Shown here: one piece after another, positions 7,720 through 12,703 of the stretch
Position numbering within the stretch: position 1 is the first letter of the stretch
Layout: every line of letters begins with the position of its first letter
NCBI RefSeq assembly: GCF_003248605.1
Contig: NZ_QFPF01000073.1
Location: 1 to 12,703, forward strand
Direction: 5' to 3'
Length of the DNA stretch: 12,703 nucleotides
Origin: Microbacterium sp.
Lineage (GTDB): Bacteria > Actinomycetota > Actinomycetes > Actinomycetales > Microbacteriaceae
The notes under the pieces: generated by a model
The model's input: only the letters and a program-made list of their open reading frames with translations
The model's database searches: none
What the model was told of the DNA's origin: nothing
Translations under genes and position numbers: made by a program

Positions 7720-9089
7720 CGCCGCTTCTGCTGATCATCGCTTCGGCGGTGCTCGTGGCCTTCGCGGGACTGATGGCCGCTCTCGAGGCCGCGTTGGGCG
7801 TGACGTCCCGGGGCGATCTTGTCGACTGGTCAGTGGGCGCGCGGACGGCGCGGTCTCTGCGCCGCATCGCCGAACAGCCCGATGCGCACACGAACGCGGT
7901 CGTCTTCATCCGCATCCTGGCCGAGACCGCCGCCGCAGTGTTCGTCACGACGGCGCTGACGATCATCTTCGGGTCGATCTGGTGGGCGATGCTGGCCGCG
8001 GTCGTGCTGATGACGGGAGCGAGCTTCGTGCTCGTCGGCGCGAGCCCGCGCTCGGTCGGGCGTCAGCACGCGACGGGGCTGCTCAAGACCTGCGCGCCGA
8101 TCATCCGCTTCGTCCGCGTGATCCTGGGACCCCTGGCGAATGCGCTCGTCGCGGCCGCCAACCGCTCGACACCCGGGGGACGCAGCGCCGCCCCCTTCGC
8201 CTCCGAAGAGCAGCTGCTGAGCATGGTCGACGAGGCGGTCGAGGCCGACCTCATCGAGGACGAGGACCGCGAGCTCATTCACTCGGTGTTCGATTTCACC
8301 GACACCTTCGTCCGTGCGGTGATGATCCCGCGCACCGACATGGTGACCCTCGACGCGGGGGCATCGTCCGACGAGGCGATGGCGCTGTTCCTGCGCACGG
8401 GTGTGTCGCGGCTTCCCCTCGTCGAGGGCGATGACGACGACGTGGTCGGGATGCTGTACCTCAAGGACCTCGTGCAGTTCAGTTTCGGCGCGGTCGATGG
8501 CTGGCGCATGCACGGCGTGCGCGGCATCGCGCGCCCCGCGGTGTTCGTGCCGGAATCGATGATGGCCTCGACGCTTCTCGCGCAGATGAAGCGGGACGCG
8601 GTGCACGTGTGCATGGTCGTGGACGAGTACGGCGGCATCGCGGGACTCGTGACCCTCGAGGACCTCATCGAGGAGCTCGTGGGCGACATCGCCGACGAGT
8701 ACGATCTGCCGCAGAACGAGGTGGTCGAGTTGGCCCCCGGGCAGTACCGCGTGAGCACCCGGCTCTCGCTGGACGACCTCGGCGATCTCTTCCACATCGA
8801 GCTCGAGGACGATGACGTCGACTCGGTCGGTGGTCTGTTCGGCAAGGCGCTCGGTCGAGTGCCGCAGCCGGGTGCGCAGGCCACGCACAGCGGCATCCGC
8901 ATGACCGGCGGCGCCTCGCGGGGGCGCGGGCGCGGCATCAGCACGGTGTTCGTGGAGGCGACGCCCGAGCTTGCCGCCGCCGAGGAGGCATTCCTCGCGC
9001 TGTCGACGGGCGAGATCGCGACCGTGGACGGCAGAGAGGCGCGAGAGTCGCGCGAGAGCAAGAAACGCCGAGGAGAATCGCGTGACTGA
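7716..9089 (+). CDS. CNNM/HlyC-type membrane protein (DUF21, CBS pair, CorC_HlyC); YbeX-position gene
   Basis: Integral membrane protein of the hemolysin C/CNNM family, whose members are linked to magnesium or cobalt transport and regulation. Domains in order in 457 residues: DUF21 membrane domain (about 1-155) with hydrophobic segments near 4-28, 62-85 and 88-110; a CBS pair (about 200-325) with MIPRTDMVTLD (203-213) and VVDEYGGIAGLVTLEDLIEELVG (starting at 301); and a CorC_HlyC domain (about 335-415). A charged tail of about 20 residues contains no recognisable motif. The ATG at 7716 overlaps ybeY (ATGA). In E. coli the equivalent place is held by ybeX (corC), which lacks DUF21. The final eight bases overlap era, and the era ribosome-binding site lies inside this gene. 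The transported ion cannot be inferred from sequence. Confidence 0.93.
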   Translation: MTPLLLIIASAVLVAFAGLMAALEAALGVTSRGDLVDWSVGARTARSLRRIAEQPDAHTNAVVFIRILAETAAAVFVTTALTIIFGSIWWAMLAAVVLMTGASFVLVGASPRSVGRQHATGLLKTCAPIIRFVRVILGPLANALVAAANRSTPGGRSAAPFASEEQLLSMVDEAVEADLIEDEDRELIHSVFDFTDTFVRAVMIPRTDMVTLDAGASSDEAMALFLRTGVSRLPLVEGDDDDVVGMLYLKDLVQFSFGAVDGWRMHGVRGIARPAVFVPESMMASTLLAQMKRDAVHVCMVVDEYGGIAGLVTLEDLIEELVGDIADEYDLPQNEVVELAPGQYRVSTRLSLDDLGDLFHIELEDDDVDSVGGLFGKALGRVPQPGAQATHSGIRMTGGASRGRGRGISTVFVEATPELAAAEEAFLALSTGEIATVDGREARESRESKKRRGESRD

Positions 9090-9987
9090 GGACTCCGAAG
9101 AATTCCGCAGCGGCTTCGTGACCTTCGTCGGTCGGCCCAATGTGGGAAAGTCGACGCTCACGAACGCCCTCGTCGGCGAGAAGGTCGCCATCACGAGCGA
9201 CAAGCCGCAGACGACGCGCCGCGCGATCCGGGGCATCGTCAACCGTCCCGCGGGTCAGCTCGTCGTCGTCGACACCCCTGGACTGCACAAGCCCCGCACA
9301 CTTCTCGGCCAGCGCCTGAACGATCTCGTCGAACAGGTGCTCGGCGATGTCGATGTCATTGGCTTCTGCGTGCCCGCCGACGAGAAGGTGGGCCCGGGCG
9401 ACCGGCGAATCGCCGAGTCCCTCGACGGATACGGCAGGGCGAAGAAGGTTGCGATCGTCACCAAGACCGACGCGGCGGGCCGCGACCAGATCACCGAGCG
9501 ATTGCTCGAGGTCGATGCCCTCCGCGAGGACTGGGCGGCCGTCATCCCGCTCTCTGCGCTGACCGACGATCAGCTCGACGTGCTCTCCGACGAGCTGCTC
9601 GCGCTCATGCCCCCGGGTCCGGCCCTGTACGAGGCGGGTGTCGTGACCGACGAGTCGATCGAGGACCGCATCGCCGAGATCATCCGCGAATCCGCTCTCG
9701 AGGGTGTGCGAGACGAGCTGCCGCACTCCATCGCGGTGACGATCTCGGACATGGCACCGCGCGAGGATTCGGACCTGACCGATATCTGGGCGGACCTGGT
9801 CGTCGAGCGCGACAGTCAGAAGGCGATCATCATCGGCCACCGTGGTTCGCGGCTGCGGGATGTCGGGGCTCGTGCCCGCGCGCAGATCGAGCCGCTCGTG
9901 GGCACGCGTGTCTTCCTGAGCCTGCACGTGCGCGTCGCGAAGGAGTGGCAGCGCGACCCCAAGCAACTGCGGCGCCTCGGGTTCTAG
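9082..9987 (+). CDS. era: GTPase Era
   Basis: Era is an essential Ras-like GTPase that binds the 3' end of 16S rRNA and helps assemble the 30S subunit. The 301-residue product has G1 GRPNVGKS (17-24), the switch I threonines QTTRR (43-47), G3 DTPG (64-67), G4 TKTD (127-130) and G5 SAL (158-160). A C-terminal KH domain follows with IIGHRGSRLRDVGARAR (250-266). GTG 9082 is preferred because AGGAG (9071-9075) stands six bases upstream and the protein then begins close to the G domain; the longer upstream reading overlaps the previous gene by more than 100 bases. G4 with T instead of N is seen in other actinobacterial Era proteins as far as I recall. era is the last gene of the core block; what follows is accessory DNA. 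Confidence 0.97.
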   Translation: MTEDSEEFRSGFVTFVGRPNVGKSTLTNALVGEKVAITSDKPQTTRRAIRGIVNRPAGQLVVVDTPGLHKPRTLLGQRLNDLVEQVLGDVDVIGFCVPADEKVGPGDRRIAESLDGYGRAKKVAIVTKTDAAGRDQITERLLEVDALREDWAAVIPLSALTDDQLDVLSDELLALMPPGPALYEAGVVTDESIEDRIAEIIRESALEGVRDELPHSIAVTISDMAPREDSDLTDIWADLVVERDSQKAIIIGHRGSRLRDVGARARAQIEPLVGTRVFLSLHVRVAKEWQRDPKQLRRLGF

Positions 9988-10189
9988 GGTCGGCCGGTCG
10001 GTCGGGTTCGAACCCCTACTTGCGAACGGATGCGATTGAACCGTCAGGTCGGCTTCGACTCGCCGGGTGGAGCCGTGCAGATGTTTCGGCTGCGGACCGG
10101 GTGAAGTACTTCCTTCGAAGCGGGGACTTCCTTTTCCCTCCTGCACCGCGCCTTCCGCGGAGAGCTGTAGCCCACCTATGCAGCGAGCG
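9988..10189. other. Spacer after era with no supported gene; weak terminator candidate
   Basis: No frame here shows consistent codon bias, so I call no gene. Near 10103-10135 GAAGT is mirrored by ACTTC (10126-10130), with a nested CTTC/GAAG pair and then CTTTT: a weak candidate terminator for the era operon. The palindrome GGGTTCGAACCC (10004-10015) resembles a tRNA T-arm but has no other tRNA arm around it. Confidence 0.4.
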
Positions 10190-10219
10190 GCGGGCGGCCG
10201 AGGCTCCCCGGCCGCCCGC
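10190..10219 (-). terminator. Strong 11-bp GC hairpin, probable terminator of the small minus-strand gene
   Basis: GCGGGCGGCCG (10190-10200) and CGGCCGCCCGC (10209-10219) are perfect reverse complements around an 8-base loop. On the - strand the hairpin starts eight bases after the stop codon of the small gene at 10228-10438. There is no T-run on either strand; GC hairpins lacking one are frequent actinobacterial terminators. It could also stop + strand reading from era. Confidence 0.7.
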
Positions 10220-10227
10220 ATCGGGAA

Positions 10228-10438
10228 TCAGTCGACCTTCGTCCAGTCGCCGCAGTGCTTCGACATGAAGTCCTGTCCGTCGCCCGAGCGGTAGATCGAC
10301 CAAGAGCAGGTGTCGGTCGACGACGTCGCACGGCATGTGCCGGGCTCCAGCCGACTCGCGCTCGTACGCGCCTTCGGCGGGGTTGGTGCGGCGCTGGGCG
10401 TCGTCGTCGGGCGTGCTGTCGAGTGTGCTGTCGGACAT
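10228..10438 (-). pseudogene. Small cysteine-containing hypothetical protein, apparently split by a 1-base frameshift
   Basis: Read from ATG 10438, the first ~40 codons (MSDSTLDSTPDDDAQRR onward) have G or C at the third position in about 36 of 40. After that this frame loses its bias, while the next frame becomes almost fully GC3 (27 of 29 codons). That second frame reads TCSWSIYRSGDGQDFMSK, then HCGDWTKVD and a stop at 10228-10230. The span is 211 bases, one more than a multiple of three. Removing one G of the GG at 10315-10316 would give an intact 69-residue protein with the join at CDVVDDTCSW. A GAAAGAG site lies seven bases before the ATG (10446-10452), and a strong hairpin follows the stop. 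There is no signal peptide, and the N-terminal 30 residues are polar and probably disordered. I do not recognise the family. The break may be a true mutation or a sequencing error. Confidence 0.6.
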
Positions 10439-10537
10439 GATCATGCTCTTTCGTCGGGCCTGACGCGATGCCGCTGTGCGCCACCGGCGGATGGCCAGTC
10501 GCGCAGTTGATCATGGGGCTCCGACATCGCCCGCGAT

Positions 10538-11953
10538 TCACGTGCGTCTGACGACCCGGTCGAGCAGTCTCGTCTTCGAGGCGGTGGCGGCGCGCCAGGT
10601 GGGTCGGCCTTCGATCCAGGTGGGGGCGAGCACTTCGGGGACGCCGTGGTTCATGCGGATGCGCCAGCCGTGGTGGTCGAGGTGGCGGTGGTGGTACCAG
10701 CACAGCAGGACGCCGTTGTCGGTGTGAGTCGGGCCGCCCCGGGAGTGTTCGGTGACGTGGTGGATTTCGCACCAGCCCGCCGGTACCCCGCATCCGGGGA
10801 TGATGCAGCCGCCGTCTCGGAGGGCGATGGCGCGGCGTTGGTGGCGGTTGAAGATGCGTTCTTCGGTGCCGATCTTGCGGATGCGTCCGTTGTGGCCGAG
10901 CATGACGCGTTGGATGACGCCGGCGCAGCCGGCGTGCTGTGCGGCGGCGCGTGAGACGGGTTCGTCGGCGCCTTCGACGTGCGCCCACCCGTTCTGGGTG
11001 AGGAGGTCTTCGGCGCGCACCGAGACGACCAGCGTTGGGGCGGCGCCGCCGATCGTCGGAAGGAGCCTGCTGGACGCGGCGACGGTGAGGACGGTCGCCA
11101 GGGCGTCGTGCATCTTCTGCGCACGGGTCCGCCCATCCGTCCCGTCATCAGGGGTGATCTCGTCGGAGGGCCGGAACATCACCGACCCCTCACCGTCGCG
11201 CACGCGTGGCGAGGTGATCGCGTCGAAGGCGAACTGCAGTTGTGCGGCGATCTCGGGCAGCATTGCGCCGCGGATCGGCACCACGCCATCGGTGGTGCGG
11301 CCCAACGTGAGGCCCCGCAGGCGGAGTGCCCGTGCTTCGCGGGGCTCCGCGCCGTCCTGATCGAGTGCCGCGCACCACACCTGCGCCTGCACGCGGAGTT
11401 GATCCGCAGTCGCCGGGGGAGCGGCAGCCGGTCCCTCACCGCGCGCTTCCGCAGCCAGCACGGCGTCTGCCATCCGCACGTCATCGAGCGGGACCCGGTC
11501 CGACATTGCATCCAACGGCCCGGCGACAGCGAGCAGTCCGTCCAGCCCGATGGTGCCGTCCATCAGCGTCGCGCGGATCGCGGGGAGCAGGGGTGGCAGG
11601 GGGTCGCCGTTGAACGCCTCCCGCACCCGCACCGGCTTCGCCCCCCGCTGCAGCCGCCCCACGGTCGCCGGTGCCAGGCGCGTGGTGCGCTGGACGAGCT
11701 CGCTCACGTCATGGCACCCGTATCGGGACGTCATCCGCAGTTCCCGGTCGCGCTGCACCGACCGGCGGGCCACCTCGCCCGTCGCCTCGACGAGGACGGC
11801 ATCCGTCACCCTCTGGAGCTCGGCAGCCAGAGCGAGCGCACGCATGATCTGGTCATCGGACGCGTGAAGCACACCACCCTCGCCGAGGGCGGATCGCACC
11901 CGGTCGCGTACGGGCTCGATGACCTCTTGGAGGTGTTCGAGCAGTGCGTCCAT
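10538..11953 (-). CDS. DUF222 / HNH endonuclease domain protein (13E12 repeat family)
   Basis: A protein of 471 residues (481 from the upstream in-frame ATG at 11983) with an N-terminal DUF222 domain and a C-terminal HNH nuclease domain. The HNH region shows CIIPGC, then CEIHHVTEHSRGG, THTDNGVLLC and WYHHRHLDHHGW. From ATG 11953 the likely metal and zinc residues are Cys383, Cys388, Cys395, His398-399, Asn413, Cys418 and His421-422, all in place, so the domain looks catalytically complete. Such genes occur in many copies in actinobacterial genomes (REP13E12 in Mycobacterium tuberculosis, where some copies serve as prophage attachment sites). Cellular role is unknown. ATG 11953 is preferred: CAGAAT (11961-11966) stands seven bases upstream, consistent with a leaderless start, and MDALLEHLQEV is a typical beginning. 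It lies between two broken genes. Confidence 0.9.
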   Translation of the reverse strand: MDALLEHLQEVIEPVRDRVRSALGEGGVLHASDDQIMRALALAAELQRVTDAVLVEATGEVARRSVQRDRELRMTSRYGCHDVSELVQRTTRLAPATVGRLQRGAKPVRVREAFNGDPLPPLLPAIRATLMDGTIGLDGLLAVAGPLDAMSDRVPLDDVRMADAVLAAEARGEGPAAAPPATADQLRVQAQVWCAALDQDGAEPREARALRLRGLTLGRTTDGVVPIRGAMLPEIAAQLQFAFDAITSPRVRDGEGSVMFRPSDEITPDDGTDGRTRAQKMHDALATVLTVAASSRLLPTIGGAAPTLVVSVRAEDLLTQNGWAHVEGADEPVSRAAAQHAGCAGVIQRVMLGHNGRIRKIGTEERIFNRHQRRAIALRDGGCIIPGCGVPAGWCEIHHVTEHSRGGPTHTDNGVLLCWYHHRHLDHHGWRIRMNHGVPEVLAPTWIEGRPTWRAATASKTRLLDRVVRRT

Positions 11954-11960
11954 ACCCACA

Positions 11961-11966
11961 ATTCTG
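11961..11966 (-). promoter_or_regulatory. Candidate -10 element for the DUF222/HNH gene
   Basis: On the - strand CAGAAT stands seven bases before ATG 11953. It matches the actinobacterial TANNNT pattern except for the first base. If used, transcription would start at the ATG (leaderless); no ribosome-binding site is visible for that codon. Confidence 0.4.
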
Positions 11967-12050
11967 CCGGGGGCCACCGACATTCGAACCCCGGATTACC
12001 CCAGTCCAGAAGAGAAATCCCGAAGAACATCCGATCAACGTCGCTGCTGA

Positions 12051-12703
12051 TTCAGTGACTCTGCCGAGCTCTTCACCGGCTGGATCTACGACGCAGAAGC
12101 GCTCCCGCGCCCCTATGACTCGTCGTTCGCCGGGCTCTCACGCGCCATAGAGTTCACCGCGGCCGCCGGCCGCCCCGTCACTCTCAAGCTCGACGTCATC
12201 CGCACGATCGGCAACGACGCCGTGCACAAGGAGGCCCCCGTACCGATCGACCGTGCGCTGTCCTCGCTCGAGCAGCTCCATCAGGTGCTGCTGTGGCTCG
12301 CGCACTCCTACGGCGATCGGGATTCGCGCCGCCCGCGTGAGATCCCTCCCTCGTTCCTCCGCCGCTCGCGGGCGTCGTCATCCGCGCGCGCCGACCTCGA
12401 ACGTCTTCAGGCGCAGAACGAGGCGAAGGACCGAGAGCTCTACATCGATCTGCTCCTGAACGAGGCGGGGCGGAAGCTCGACGAGAAGCGCGACCGCGAA
12501 TGGCCGGTCTCCGGCATGCCGACGCCCTGGAGCGCGAGTTCGGACAGCGTCCGCTCATCTATGCCATCAACGGCTACGAGCACTGGCTCTGGGACGGGCA
12601 AGACGCGCACAGCGATCGCGCTGGTCGACGTGATGCAGCGTGCCAACTGGGCCAAGCGCGTGCTTTTCCTCGCCGATCGTACCGCCCTGGTCCGTCAAGC
12701 AGC
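12051..12703 (+). pseudogene. hsdR: Decayed type I restriction enzyme R subunit (HsdR), 5' truncated, internally deleted, runs off window
   Basis: HsdR is the ATP-driven motor and nuclease of type I restriction systems. The frame opens after TGA 12048-12050 with no start codon, at [20 protein letters not shown], so about 40 N-terminal family residues are missing. The DUF4145-like region follows ([15 protein letters not shown], 12186-12230), then [12 protein letters not shown] (12435-12470) and [10 protein letters not shown]. The next ~77 bases make family sense only in another frame, as [12 protein letters not shown] and [10 protein letters not shown] (12518-12598). The original frame then resumes with Walker [10 protein letters not shown] (12585-12611) and [17 protein letters not shown]. 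The PD-(D/E)xK nuclease core (family VEAKR) and the stretch between EHWLW and Walker A are absent. The two frame changes cancel, so the frame is open to 12703. I infer a non-functional remnant. No hsdM or hsdS is visible. Confidence 0.85.

Noticed and set aside
7830..9242. Long minus-strand open frame (470 residues) opposite the CNNM/HlyC gene and era start
   Set aside because: Antisense shadow of two secure genes; no recognisable domain.
9460..9471. Era G4 motif TKTD instead of NKxD as a sign of altered nucleotide specificity
   Set aside because: Thr at this position is, to my knowledge, usual in actinobacterial Era; all other G motifs and the KH domain are intact.
10001..10020. GGGTTCGAACCC resembling a tRNA T-arm, as a possible tRNA or attachment-site remnant
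   Set aside because: No acceptor, D or anticodon arm nearby on either strand and the T-stem has a mismatch; likely chance palindrome.
8938..10221. Minus-strand open frame (427 residues) opposite era and the spacer after it
   Set aside because: Most of it is antisense to era; its first ~75 residues in the spacer lack consistent third-position bias, so no separate gene is supported.
10441..10527. 28-codon minus-strand reading frame between the HNH gene and the small broken gene, overlapping the latter's upstream ATG
   Set aside because: Only moderate third-position bias, no good ribosome-binding site and no recognisable sequence; possible leader peptide but not supported.
10979..12058. Plus-strand open frame (359 residues) opposite the DUF222/HNH gene
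   Set aside because: Shadow of a gene with clear HNH motifs on the other strand.
11944..12150. 68-residue plus-strand open frame over the HNH 5' end and the hsdR remnant
   Set aside because: Overlaps the HsdR-like reading in a different frame and crosses the promoter region; no family features.

Overview
The window is high-GC DNA with strong G/C preference at third codon positions, many GTG starts, tightly packed genes and a TANNNT-type promoter that appears to drive a leaderless mRNA. Gene content and order (lepA, DUF1990, hemW, hrcA, dnaJ, rsmE, HIT, phoH, ybeY, CNNM/HlyC, era) point to an actinobacterium of the family Microbacteriaceae, most likely Microbacterium or a close relative. That placement rests on recognising the proteins and their order, not on a search.

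Bases 1-9987 are an ordinary core block read entirely on the + strand. It opens with the 3' half of lepA, followed by a DUF1990 gene and hemW (haem trafficking radical-SAM protein). A CIRCE operator then heads the heat-shock unit hrcA-dnaJ-rsmE. A leaderless-type promoter in front of the HIT gene starts a second, translationally coupled run: HIT, phoH, ybeY, CNNM/HlyC-type membrane protein, era. Most junctions overlap by 1-8 bases, so the genes are probably co-translated. The cluster joins chaperone control (HrcA, DnaJ) to ribosome maturation (RsmE, YbeY, PhoH/YbeZ, Era).

From 9988 onward the character changes. A 240-base spacer ends in a very stable GC hairpin. It is followed on the - strand by a small cysteine-containing gene that appears to be broken by a single-base frameshift, and by a DUF222/HNH endonuclease-like gene of the 13E12 type. 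The window closes on the + strand with a decayed hsdR (type I restriction R subunit). It lacks its 5' end and carries internal deletions that remove the nuclease core, but its reading frame stays open to the last base. This part is accessory DNA joined to the core block just after era.

I saw no tRNA or rRNA gene, CRISPR array, insertion sequence or phage gene, and no convincing new multi-gene system. The points most worth checking are the hsdR remnant with its microhomology-like junctions, the frameshifted small protein, the divergent DnaJ zinc motif and the CIRCE-headed cluster.
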